Position numbers and translations under genes: made by a program. This document shows, in pieces, positions 52,559 through 60,867 of a stretch of 64,000 nucleotides of DNA (positions are counted from its first letter, which is position 1; every line of letters begins with the position of its first letter). Below the pieces are notes generated by a model. That model made no database searches, was not told the DNA's origin, and worked only from the letters and a program-made list of their open reading frames with translations. The stretch covers positions 186,001 to 250,000 of the forward strand of contig NZ_AUHX01000001.1 of assembly GCF_000423405.1 (NCBI RefSeq), given 5' to 3'. This DNA comes from Mesonia mobilis DSM 19841. GTDB lineage: Bacteria; Bacteroidota; Bacteroidia; Flavobacteriales; Flavobacteriaceae.

Positions 52559-53536
52559 TTATTCAATCACTTCATCTTCAAAACCGTCTTCACGGTCTTC
52601 TTTTAGTTCTTCTTTTTTCTTATTGAGCTCTTTTTTCTCCTTTTTATCTTCCATGATGTATTCGTCGGTGTTATGCATATCGATTCGGTAAGAAACGCCT
52701 AGTGCAACTTGCCAGCGAGAAGGTGTATCTCTAAAATTCACTAAGCCGGAAATATCAACCTGAAAATCATCATTAAACAAATAAGCAGCTCCTAATCGAG
52801 CAATATCATCACTGTAAAAATCACTTTTTATAATTTGAGCTTCTGCAAAAAATGAAAGTTCTCGTGTATACGCATGAGTTAAGGTGAAAATCCCAGAGTA
52901 AGAAGGCACATCGGTACTAAATTTATCGCCTATAAAATTCATCACAAAAACCCATCTTCCTAAATTGTGTTGTGTGATTATGGCAACTTGTGGTGTTATC
53001 CCATCATTTTCGGGAGCGATAAAAGGGTTGTCGGCACTTCCGAAAAGTAAATTTAAACCGGCATACACAGAAACTGCAGGAATTAGATCACGCAACTGAA
53101 AAGTATTATCTGCCTTCCAACTATATAAATTTGGACCTTCTAGTACTCGTTTGCGATGCGGGTCGAAAACTAAATATTTTAATCCTAAAGTGTTGCTTTC
53201 AAAATTTCGATACGTGCTTTCTACATTAGATGCTCCAACAATATATCTTTGATTAGCATTTAAAAAGCTTCCGCTTAAATTAGCTTCTAAGCGCTCAACT
53301 AAAAAACCATACCTTACTTCATAATCTAAACCCCATAAGGTAGTTTCTGTATTGAGCAAGTCGTGATTATCTCTTCCTGCTCTTAAACCGGCTTCACCTT
53401 GCAAAACTCCATTTCCTACAGAAAAGGCTCCTTGTGATCTTCCGGGACGATTGGAGTTGATGGTTTCGGTGTATTGAGCAAATAAAAACTGACCGGTAAG
53501 CAATAAGCCGGCCGCTAAGAAGTTTTTCATCTTCAT
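52559..53536 (-). CDS. Outer-membrane barrel protein, MetA-pathway-of-phenol-degradation-like (PF13557 type)
   Basis: A 325-residue exported protein: signal peptide (residues 1-20, ending FLFAQ) then about 12 predicted beta-strands. ETINSNRPGRSQGAFSVG near the start and AALGVSYRIDM-type final strands resemble the transporter-annotated beta-barrel family. The C-terminus carries a long charged Lys/Glu tail after the barrel (KKEKKELNKKKEELKEDRED), which would sit outside the barrel and might contact the periplasm. Function unknown. Confidence 0.83.
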   Translation of the reverse strand: MKMKNFLAAGLLLTGQFLFAQYTETINSNRPGRSQGAFSVGNGVLQGEAGLRAGRDNHDLLNTETTLWGLDYEVRYGFLVERLEANLSGSFLNANQRYIVGASNVESTYRNFESNTLGLKYLVFDPHRKRVLEGPNLYSWKADNTFQLRDLIPAVSVYAGLNLLFGSADNPFIAPENDGITPQVAIITQHNLGRWVFVMNFIGDKFSTDVPSYSGIFTLTHAYTRELSFFAEAQIIKSDFYSDDIARLGAAYLFNDDFQVDISGLVNFRDTPSRWQVALGVSYRIDMHNTDEYIMEDKKEKKELNKKKEELKEDREDGFEDEVIE

Positions 53537-53617
53537 AAAGATTCGGTTTTGTTCAAATATAGAACAGTTTTTAGTAATTTTTATAGGTATTAATAAGTTT
53601 TTAATAGTAGTAATTAA

Positions 53618-53625
53618 TAGTTTTG
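53618..53625 (+). promoter_or_regulatory. Promoter -7 element for the DUF4834 gene
   Basis: TAGTTTTG fits TAnnTTTG and ends only 14 bases before the ATG at 53640, implying a short leader. Confidence 0.5.
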
Positions 53626-53639
53626 TAGAAAAAAGAATT

Positions 53640-53921
53640 ATGCAAGAAGCATCATTAGTAGGTTTGATAAAAACGCTACTTATTATATTACTTATTTATT
53701 TTGGATTGAAGATTATTTTTAAATGGTTTGGCCCATTGATCTTGAAATATTTTATGAAGAAAATGGGAGAGAAGGCCTTTAAAGGATTTAGTCAAAACGG
53801 AGGTTTTCCAAACCAACAAACACAACAACGTACCGAAAATAATATCGATAAAAATTCAAAAAATAATAAGAAAGAAAAGAAACCTGTGGGTGAATATATC
53901 GATTACGAAGAAATTGATTAA
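53640..53921 (+). CDS. DUF4834 family small membrane protein
   Basis: A 93-residue protein with one N-terminal transmembrane helix (LVGLIKTLLIILLIYFGLKI, residues 6-25), then a basic helix and a disordered Gln/Asn/Lys-rich region ending VGEYIDYEEID. The acidic Tyr-rich C-terminal motif is a family hallmark. A Bacteroidota-specific family of unknown function. It precedes the YfhO gene by 36 bases. Confidence 0.85.
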   Translation: MQEASLVGLIKTLLIILLIYFGLKIIFKWFGPLILKYFMKKMGEKAFKGFSQNGGFPNQQTQQRTENNIDKNSKNNKKEKKPVGEYIDYEEID

Positions 53922-53957
53922 ATTCCCGTTTTTCTTATTTAGTTGAAGCAAAATTTT

Positions 53958-56384
53958 ATGTCTATAAACTTTAAAAAAATTGTCCCGCATTTGTTCATCA
54001 TTGCGGGATTTATCATTGCAGCACTTGCTTACTTTAATCCGGTTTTACAAGGAAAAGTAATTTTTCAAAGTGATATTACTCAGTATATTGGGATGTCTCA
54101 CCAAAACAAAGAGTTTAAAGAAGAAGCAGGTGAAGAAAGTTATTGGACAGATGCCGCCTTTGGCGGAATGCCTACCTACCAATTAGGTGCAGAATATCCT
54201 TACAATTACATTAAACAATTAGATAGAGCTTTACGCTTTTTACCACGCCCGGCAGATTACTTATTTCTTTATTTTATTGGGATCTATATTCTCTTTCTAA
54301 GTTTGAAAATAGATTACAGATTAGCAGCGCTTGGCGCATTAGCATTCGGTTTTTCAACTTATTTAATTATTATTTTAGGGGTCGGTCATAATGCAAAAGC
54401 GCACGCTATTGCTTATATGCCAATTGTTTTAGCAGGAATAATTCTCACTTTTCGTCAAAAATACCTTTGGGGCGGATTGTTACTTACCTTGGGAATGGCA
54501 CTTGAAATTAATGCCAACCACTTCCAGATGACGTATTATTTATTGCTGTTAGTGATTGTTTTAGGTATCGCTTATTTAGTCGATTTTATTCAGAAAAAGC
54601 AACTAAAAGAATACTTTACAGCAATTGCGGTGATGATTGTGGCTGTGGTTATTGCTATTGGAACCAATGCGACCAATATTTTAGCCACAAAAGAATATGC
54701 AGATTTTAGTACGCGTGGCGACACCGGACTTACAATTACGCCAAACGGAGAACAACAAAACAATTCTGCCGGACTTTCTTACGATTATATCACGGAATAT
54801 AGCTACGGAATTTCGGAAACCTTCAACTTGTTCATTCCGCGATTTATGGGAGGTTCGAGCGCAGAGAAATTAGGTAAAGATTCAAATCTTTATAATGAAT
54901 TATTAAAATTAGGAGCCAATCCGCAACAAGCTTTAGATTTTGCAGATTCGGCACCGACCTATTGGGGAAATCAAACCTTTATTGGTGCGCCGGCTTACAT
55001 TGGCGCAGTGGTGATTTTCCTTTTTGTATTGGCTTTATTCTTAATAAAAGGCCGATTTAAATGGTGGATCGTCGGTGGTTCAATTTTAGCTTTATTACTT
55101 TCTTGGGGCGATAATTTTGCTCCGCTTACAAAGTTTTTTATCAATACCATTCCGTTGTACAATAAATTTAGAGCAGTTTCTTCGATACAAGTAATTTTAG
55201 AGTTATGCTTGCCGCTAATGGCGGTTTACGGACTTCATAAATTTTTCAGTAATAAAAGAACAGATGAAGAAAAAGAGCACGCCTTAAAATGGGCAGCGAT
55301 GATCACTGGCGGTTTAGCGCTTTTATTTTTAGTGGCAAAATCAATGTTTTTCGATTTTGTTGGCGCACAAGACCGACAGTATTTACAGCAAATAGGTCAA
55401 GGATTTGTAAGAGCTTTAAAAGAAGATCGTAAAGCAATTTTTAATGCCGATACCTTTAGAAGTTTAATTTTTGTGCTTTTAGCAGCAGCATTAATTTGGG
55501 CATATTTAAAAAATAAAGTGAATAAAGGATTAGCGATTGGTGGTCTCGCTTTATTAATCGTAATCGATTTGGTGGGCGTTGACCGCCGTTACGTAAATAA
55601 TGATGATTTTGTGCAAGAGCGCCAAATGAAAAAACCTTTTAAAGCGAACAATGCCGATCAAGAAATTTTAAAAGACGATGGTCATTATCGCGTATTAGAT
55701 TTTTCGGGAAGTCCTTTAAATTCGGCTAGAGCTTCATATTTTCATAAATCTTTAGGAGGTTATCACGCTGCAAAACCGGGACGAATACAAGAGTTATTCG
55801 ATTTTTATATTTATGAAGGCAATCAGCAGGTATTAAATATGCTGAATACCAAATACATCATTCTAACAAATCAAGGGCAGGTCATGGTGCAACCTAATCC
55901 CGAAGCTAACGGAAACGCTTGGTTTGTAGACGAAGTAAAATTTGTTGATAATGCCAATGAAGAAATGTTGGCTTTAGATAGTTTAAATACTAAACAAACC
56001 GCAATTGTAAATAAAAAGTTTTCAGCTGAAATTCCGCAGCAACAATTCTCAGCAGATTCGACGGCTCAAATTCAGTTGAAATCTTATCAACCTAACGAAT
56101 TGGTGTATTCTTATTCAACTCAAAAAGAGCGCTTAGCTTTATTTTCTGAAATTTATTATCCGCACGGTTGGAAAGCCACTGTAGACGGAGAAGAAGTTTC
56201 AATTTTACAGGCTAATTATGTGCTACGAGCAGCCATGTTACCAGCAGGAAATCACGAGATCGTTTTTAAATTTGAACCGGAAGTAATTCAAACCGGAAGT
56301 ACAATTACCATCGTAAGTGGCGGAATTCTGTTACTTTTACTTATTGGTGGTTTGGTGATCACTTTCGGAAGAAAATCGGCTTAA
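53958..56384 (+). CDS. YfhO-like membrane glycosyltransferase-type protein
   Basis: An 808-residue polytopic inner-membrane protein with about 12-13 helices and a large C-terminal extracytoplasmic domain (about 580-780) ending in one last helix. PHLFIIAGFIIAALAYF starts it; an acidic periplasmic loop with SYWTDAAFGGMPTYQLGA follows the first helix. This is the GT-C-like architecture of YfhO, implicated in glycosylating cell-surface polymers. A TTG at 53943 lies upstream in frame, but the ATG at 53958 suits the family N-terminus. Operon with a glycosyltransferase and flippase. Confidence 0.86.
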   Translation: MSINFKKIVPHLFIIAGFIIAALAYFNPVLQGKVIFQSDITQYIGMSHQNKEFKEEAGEESYWTDAAFGGMPTYQLGAEYPYNYIKQLDRALRFLPRPADYLFLYFIGIYILFLSLKIDYRLAALGALAFGFSTYLIIILGVGHNAKAHAIAYMPIVLAGIILTFRQKYLWGGLLLTLGMALEINANHFQMTYYLLLLVIVLGIAYLVDFIQKKQLKEYFTAIAVMIVAVVIAIGTNATNILATKEYADFSTRGDTGLTITPNGEQQNNSAGLSYDYITEYSYGISETFNLFIPRFMGGSSAEKLGKDSNLYNELLKLGANPQQALDFADSAPTYWGNQTFIGAPAYIGAVVIFLFVLALFLIKGRFKWWIVGGSILALLLSWGDNFAPLTKFFINTIPLYNKFRAVSSIQVILELCLPLMAVYGLHKFFSNKRTDEEKEHALKWAAMITGGLALLFLVAKSMFFDFVGAQDRQYLQQIGQGFVRALKEDRKAIFNADTFRSLIFVLLAAALIWAYLKNKVNKGLAIGGLALLIVIDLVGVDRRYVNNDDFVQERQMKKPFKANNADQEILKDDGHYRVLDFSGSPLNSARASYFHKSLGGYHAAKPGRIQELFDFYIYEGNQQVLNMLNTKYIILTNQGQVMVQPNPEANGNAWFVDEVKFVDNANEEMLALDSLNTKQTAIVNKKFSAEIPQQQFSADSTAQIQLKSYQPNELVYSYSTQKERLALFSEIYYPHGWKATVDGEEVSILQANYVLRAAMLPAGNHEIVFKFEPEVIQTGSTITIVSGGILLLLLIGGLVITFGRKSA

Positions 56385-56399
56385 AACTAATTTTGTGCA

Positions 56400-57692
56400 A
56401 TGCAAAAGGTACTTATTATCACGTATTATTGGCCACCTGCGGGCGGTCCCGGCGTGCAACGTTGGTTAAAATTCGTGAAATATTTACGAGATTTTAAAGT
56501 TGAACCTATTGTTTACATTCCTGAAAATCCGCATTATCCCATTATTGATAAAAGTTTTGAAGCTGAAATCCCTAGCGGAATTACGATTGTAAAACAACCG
56601 ATAAAAGAACCTTATCAGCTCGCCGGAATCTTTTCTAAAAAAGAATCGAAAACCATTAGCTCCGGAATTATAAAAGATGAAAAGCAGCAAGGTTTTTTAC
56701 AAAAAATGATGCTTTGGGTACGTGGTAATTTATTTATACCCGATGCGCGCATGTTATGGGTAAAACCTTCGGTGAGGTTTCTTTCAGCTTATTTAAAAGA
56801 AAATACTATTGAAACGATTATTACTACCGGACCGCCGCACAGTTTGCATTTAATTGGTAAACAACTCAAAGAAAATTTAAAGTTGAATTGGATCGCAGAT
56901 TTTCGTGATCCGTGGACGAAAATTGGTTACCATCAAAAGTTGAAATTAACCAAAGCTTCGCAACAAAAACATCTTCGCTTAGAACGAGAAGTTTTAGAGA
57001 CCGCAGATCATATTTTAACGACGAGTTTTACGACGAAAAAAGATTTTTCAAAAATCACTAAGAAGCCGATTTCCGTGATCACCAATGGTTTTGATGATGA
57101 TGAAGTGGAAGAAGTAGTGCTAGCTGAAAAATTTAGACTTTCTCATATCGGTTCGTTACTTTCAGAACGAAATCCGCAAGAACTGTGGAAAGCTTTGCAG
57201 GAACTGGTCACAGAAAAAGAAGATTTTGCGAAAGATCTTGAATTGGTTTTTGCCGGTAAAGTAAGTGAAAGTGTGGTTTCTTCCATTAAAGAGCATCATC
57301 TGGGAAATTATTTAATTGAAAAAGGTTATTTATCGCACGAAGAATCGTTAATTCAGCAAAGAAAAGCACAAATTTTATTGTTGATCGAAATTGATAAAGA
57401 AGAAACACAAGGCATTATACCCGGGAAGTTTTTTGAATATGTAAAAGCCAATCGACCTATTTTGGCGATGGGACCAAAAGACTGGGATGTGATTCAATTA
57501 TTAGAAGAAACGCAAGCCGGAAAGTATTTCAACTATACTTCAAAAGAAGAAATAAAACAGCAAGTTTACGCTTGGTACCAAGAATATAAGTCGGGAAAAT
57601 TGAGGGTAAATTCTTCCGAAGAGAAAATTGAGCAATTCCACCGAAAAAAATTAACTGAGAAATTGGCAAATGTCATTCAACAATTTAACTAA
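56400..57692 (+). CDS. Glycosyltransferase, GT4-like (GT-B fold)
   Basis: A 430-residue cytoplasmic or membrane-associated glycosyltransferase. VLIITYYWPPAGGPGVQRWLK at the N-terminus is typical of the acceptor-binding Rossmann domain of this flavobacterial group; WIADFRDPWTKIGYH, SVITNGFDDDEVE and GIIPGKFFEYVKANRPILAMG form the hinge and donor domain. The glutamate of the EX7E motif is probably in KFFEYVK. It directly precedes the flippase ATG with no gap (stop ends 57692, ATG starts 57693). Sugar unknown. Confidence 0.92.
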   Translation: MQKVLIITYYWPPAGGPGVQRWLKFVKYLRDFKVEPIVYIPENPHYPIIDKSFEAEIPSGITIVKQPIKEPYQLAGIFSKKESKTISSGIIKDEKQQGFLQKMMLWVRGNLFIPDARMLWVKPSVRFLSAYLKENTIETIITTGPPHSLHLIGKQLKENLKLNWIADFRDPWTKIGYHQKLKLTKASQQKHLRLEREVLETADHILTTSFTTKKDFSKITKKPISVITNGFDDDEVEEVVLAEKFRLSHIGSLLSERNPQELWKALQELVTEKEDFAKDLELVFAGKVSESVVSSIKEHHLGNYLIEKGYLSHEESLIQQRKAQILLLIEIDKEETQGIIPGKFFEYVKANRPILAMGPKDWDVIQLLEETQAGKYFNYTSKEEIKQQVYAWYQEYKSGKLRVNSSEEKIEQFHRKKLTEKLANVIQQFN

Positions 57693-59141
57693 ATGGGAAT
57701 CGTTTTAAAGCAATCGTTCAACAATATTTTAACCACTTACTTGGGCTTTGCCGTCGGTGCGTTAAACGTGTTGTTTTTGTATCCCAATTTTTTAGTTCCC
57801 GAACATTACGGGCTTATCACATTTTTGCTTTCGGCAAGTACGTTGGTTTGGCCATTAATGGGTTTTGGTGCGCCAAATACCTTGATTAAATTTTATACCG
57901 CTTGCCACTCTGATAACGACAAAAACCGATTGTTAACGACGATGCTCGTGATTCCTCTAATTGTAAGTGCAATTCTAGGGATTTTGGGCGTTGTATTCTA
58001 TCAAGCTTTACTTAATTATTTTGAAAGCAATCAAGCTGTTCAAAATTATATTGGGCTCATATTTATTATTAGTGTGGCGATCTCTTATTTCGAATTGTTT
58101 TATGCTTGGGCAAAATTGACCTACAAAAGCGTGTTTGGCAATTTTATGAAAGAGGTTTTTCATCGAGTAGGAGTTACTTTTTTATTGCTTGGCGTTTACT
58201 TCGATTATATTGGTTTAGAAGGTTTTATTTACGCGCTCACCGGAATTTATATTTTAAGAATGTTTATTTTAATGGTTTATGCATTTAAATTGCTTCCGCC
58301 GAAATTAGACTTTCGATTGCCCGATAATTTTTCACGCGTCGCAAAATATTCTTTTTTAATATTAATTGCGGGTTCTATTTCGACGGCTTTACTCGATTTA
58401 GATAAGGTGATGATCGAGCATTATTTACCTATCGAACAGGTTTCGGTTTATGCGATTGCAGTGTATGTAGCCTCGGTAATTGCCGTGCCTTCGCGAGCGA
58501 TGAAACAAATAGCCATGCCGATTACCGCCATGTTTCTTAATAAAAACAAGAAACAAGAATTGGCGAAACTTTACAAGCAAACTTCGGTGAGTTTGTTGTT
58601 GGTGAGCGGACTCATTTTTACATTGATCATCACTAACGTTGAACAGTTGTATGAATTGATTCCGGACGAATATCAAATTGAAACGGGGATTATTATTTTT
58701 CTCTGCGGAATTAAACTTTACGAAAACTTTTTAGGCAATTGTAACAGTATTCTTTTCAATTCAGATTATTACCGTTTGGTGTTAATGATCGGGGTTGGTG
58801 TTGTGATTTTGGCCATTATTTTTAATATCGTTTTTATCCCAAGATTAGGAATGTGGGGCGCGGCGATCGCTACATTTTCAACCTTCTTTGCCTTTTTTAG
58901 TGTGAAGTTATTTTTGGTCTATCAAAAGTTTCATATGCATCCGTTTACTTCAAAAACGCTACCGATCACAGGATTAATTATTGTGAGTTGCTTGGTGTTT
59001 TATTTTTGGAGTTTCGATATTTATCCGTTTTTAAGTATTGCGATTAAAGGAATTTTAACTACCGTTTTATACGCGATCACCGCTTTTAAATTGAATTTAT
59101 CTGAAGAGCTTACGCAATTTCTTCAGCAGCGAAAAAAGTAA
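57693..59141 (+). CDS. Oligosaccharide flippase (Wzx/MATE-like)
   Basis: A 482-residue polytopic membrane protein with about 12-14 helices and the MOP-superfamily (polysaccharide biosynthesis) look: a long hydrophobic repeat with VLKQSFNNILTTYLGFAVGA at the start and LDKVMIEHYLPIEQVSVYAIAVY in the middle. Such proteins move undecaprenyl-linked oligosaccharides across the inner membrane. It abuts the glycosyltransferase stop, supporting coupled translation and a shared surface-glycan role with the YfhO protein. Confidence 0.9.
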   Translation: MGIVLKQSFNNILTTYLGFAVGALNVLFLYPNFLVPEHYGLITFLLSASTLVWPLMGFGAPNTLIKFYTACHSDNDKNRLLTTMLVIPLIVSAILGILGVVFYQALLNYFESNQAVQNYIGLIFIISVAISYFELFYAWAKLTYKSVFGNFMKEVFHRVGVTFLLLGVYFDYIGLEGFIYALTGIYILRMFILMVYAFKLLPPKLDFRLPDNFSRVAKYSFLILIAGSISTALLDLDKVMIEHYLPIEQVSVYAIAVYVASVIAVPSRAMKQIAMPITAMFLNKNKKQELAKLYKQTSVSLLLVSGLIFTLIITNVEQLYELIPDEYQIETGIIIFLCGIKLYENFLGNCNSILFNSDYYRLVLMIGVGVVILAIIFNIVFIPRLGMWGAAIATFSTFFAFFSVKLFLVYQKFHMHPFTSKTLPITGLIIVSCLVFYFWSFDIYPFLSIAIKGILTTVLYAITAFKLNLSEELTQFLQQRKK

Positions 59142-59251
59142 ATTTTTAATTTATTTCTTCACTCTGAATTTGATTAACAGCATTTAATCTTTGATCTTAG
59201 AGCGTCGTTTTCAGCTTTTTTAATTCTCTTGATTTTCGATGAAAAAAGAAA

Positions 59252-59289
59252 CCCCTTTCATCCTTAACCGAAGTCAATTCTGAAAGGGG
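59252..59289 (-). terminator. Terminator of the Arg-rich secreted protein gene
   Basis: CCCCTTTCA (59252-59260) pairs with TGAAAGGGG (59281-59289) around a 20-base loop. On the minus strand it is followed by TTTCTTTTTTC. The gap 59142-59251 shows no other clear terminator for the flippase gene, so this hairpin may serve both. Confidence 0.75.
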
Positions 59290-59293
59290 AAAA

Positions 59294-59310
59294 AACTAAC
59301 CAACCAAAAA
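59294..59310 (-). repeat. 17-base 3'-UTR motif next to a terminator, copy 1
   Basis: Reads TTTTTGGTTGGTTAGTT on the minus strand, starting directly after the TAG stop of the Arg-rich protein gene and ending just before its terminator hairpin. An identical 17-base copy precedes the uvrA terminator at 60786-60802. Confidence 0.75.
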
Positions 59311-60390
59311 CTATCTTACTCGAGAAGAACGCGAAGCATTATTTGTTCTGCTTCTAGCATTATCTGCCGTACTTCTTGAAATATTTCTTGTATTAGATGT
59401 ACGAGATTTTACTTGCTGTGGTTTTCTGTTACTCGTACTTCTTGCATTTGTATTTTGTGATCTCGATCTAGTTGAAGCTGAAGAAACACGAGACTGTTTA
59501 TTTTGTTGAACAGTTCTATTATTTGCGTTTCTGTTGCTTTTTCTAGTAGGAGTTCGATCTACCGTACTCATCGATCTTTGATCGTTTCTTCTTATTTCTC
59601 TGGTATTCGAATTTCTAGTAGTTACCGCTTTATTTCTAGCATTCGAATTGGAGCGAGTAGCCGTAGCGTTTGTTCTCGTTCTAGTTGAATTGTTATAAGC
59701 TAATTCACGTCTAGTATTTGTTCTCGTACCTCGATTATAAGTAGTAACTCGTTGTGACGGTCTGTAAAAATTACTTCGACTTCTGCTATTTACGTTATAA
59801 TGTTTTTTATAATTTCTATAAGTAACTCGTGTTGGTCGGTAATAAGTTCGGTAAGGTCTGGTGTAAACAACACATCTCGATCTTACAGGAACCGAATAAT
59901 ATCGGTGCCAAGGTCTATACACATAACCTCGATTATACACATTTATATATCCTGAAAAATGAGCAAAACTACCGTAGTTATTGTAATAGATATTTAAGCC
60001 ACCAACTCGTGCTAAACGTCCAAAATTGTTATAATAGATTTGCGTATTACCTGCCTGAATTATTCTACCGTAATAATCGTAATAAACAGGGATCGATTCA
60101 ATTTGAATAACCGCACCATAATCATCGTATTGCACGTAAGGATCGTAATTATAGCCACTGTTGTAACTAATATTTACATTTGGTGTATTTATATTGAAAT
60201 TGAAATTATTTCGGTGTTGGTAGTAAAAATCAAACTGACCATCTGGATAAATAGCAAATTCTACATTTCTTTCTACGAAAATAATAGAAGAACCATATCC
60301 ATAATTATAAGTCGTGGCGTTCGACTTGTTTTCAGCGGAAGCAGTTAACCCAACAAAAGCTAACATGACTAAGGTGATTAAATTTTTCAT
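59311..60390 (-). CDS. Secreted low-complexity protein with Tyr-rich repeats and an Arg/Ser/Asn/Thr-rich half
   Basis: A 359-residue exported protein with a signal peptide (residues 1-19, ending LTASAE). Residues about 75-150 contain four imperfect 16-17-residue repeats built on I-Y-Y-x-x-Y/F-G (VYYDYYGRIIQAGN, IYYNNFGRLARVGG, IYYNNYGSFAHFSG, and NVYNRG). From about residue 165 the chain is almost wholly Arg, Ser, Thr, Asn and Gln, hence strongly basic and probably disordered. It is preceded by a sigma54-like element (60427-60441, minus). I do not recognise a function; binding to anionic surface polymers or DNA is conceivable. Confidence 0.85.
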   Translation of the reverse strand: MKNLITLVMLAFVGLTASAENKSNATTYNYGYGSSIIFVERNVEFAIYPDGQFDFYYQHRNNFNFNINTPNVNISYNSGYNYDPYVQYDDYGAVIQIESIPVYYDYYGRIIQAGNTQIYYNNFGRLARVGGLNIYYNNYGSFAHFSGYINVYNRGYVYRPWHRYYSVPVRSRCVVYTRPYRTYYRPTRVTYRNYKKHYNVNSRSRSNFYRPSQRVTTYNRGTRTNTRRELAYNNSTRTRTNATATRSNSNARNKAVTTRNSNTREIRRNDQRSMSTVDRTPTRKSNRNANNRTVQQNKQSRVSSASTRSRSQNTNARSTSNRKPQQVKSRTSNTRNISRSTADNARSRTNNASRSSRVR

Positions 60391-60426
60391 AATTATGGAA
60401 TTTTAAGTTAATATGTTTTTTAGAAA

Positions 60427-60441
60427 ACAAACTGCGTGCCA
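60427..60441 (-). promoter_or_regulatory. Sigma54-like promoter of the Arg-rich secreted protein gene
   Basis: On the minus strand TGGCACG (60441-60435), four bases and TTGT (60430-60427) give GG-N10-GT, close to the sigma54 consensus with one mismatch (GC expected). A start 12 bases later would leave about 26 bases to the ATG at 60390. It is the second element of this type in the window, the other being before dnaK. Confidence 0.5.
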
Positions 60442-60613
60442 TAATTTTAAAGTATTGATTATCATTAATATAATAAGGTTTTGAAGTTCTTTTTTATAAA
60501 TGAAAATTAAACTGAATAAAAAAATGAGATCTTAAGTTAAGTTTAGGATGACGAAATCTTATGAAGTTGAACTTATTATTTTATTGAATGTCCGCAATAA
60601 ATCATAATGAAGT

Positions 60614-60699
60614 GTCGTCACCCTGAACTTGATTCAGGGTCTCATCACAATAGATTGTTTTAATACATTATGAGATTCCGGATCAAGTCCGGAGTGACG
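60614..60699. repeat. Bipartite dispersed hairpin repeat, well-preserved copy
   Basis: Left arm 60614-60644 starts GTCGTCACCCTGAACTTGAT and contains the hairpin CCTGAA-CTTGA-TTCAGG. Right arm 60671-60699 reads TGAGATTCCGGATCAAGTCC plus GGAGTGACG and contains CCGGA-TCAAG-TCCGG. Outer ends are inverted (CGTCA and TGACG) and inner ends are CTCA and TGAG. It lies in the 477-base gap between the Arg-rich protein gene and uvrA; the rest of that gap holds only the promoter and terminator listed. Confidence 0.85.
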
Positions 60700-60752
60700 A
60701 AAAAAACGAATTACTATAAATTACAGATAATCAACTTTTTTATAAAAAAACA

Positions 60753-60784
60753 GAAAACCCTTAAGCGAATGCCTAAGGGTTTTC
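60753..60784 (-). terminator. Terminator of uvrA
   Basis: GAAAACCCTTA (60753-60763) pairs with TAAGGGTTTTC (60774-60784) with a 10-base loop, followed on the minus strand by TGTTTTTTT. It lies 84 bases past the uvrA stop. Confidence 0.85.
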
Positions 60785-60785
60785 C

Positions 60786-60802
60786 AACTAACCAACCAAA
60801 AA
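60786..60802 (-). repeat. 17-base 3'-UTR motif next to a terminator, copy 2
   Basis: Reads TTTTTGGTTGGTTAGTT on the minus strand, immediately upstream of the uvrA terminator hairpin. Identical over all 17 bases to the copy at 59294-59310. Confidence 0.75.
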
Positions 60803-60867
60803 ATTAATTATGATGTAAACGAATTACATCGATAATTACTTTTATATATTTCAATTACTATGCCAAG

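Noticed and set aside
60040-60348. Open frames on the plus strand opposite the Arg-rich protein gene.
   Set aside because: They arise from the repetitive Tyr/Asn codons of the minus-strand gene and lack a recognisable product.
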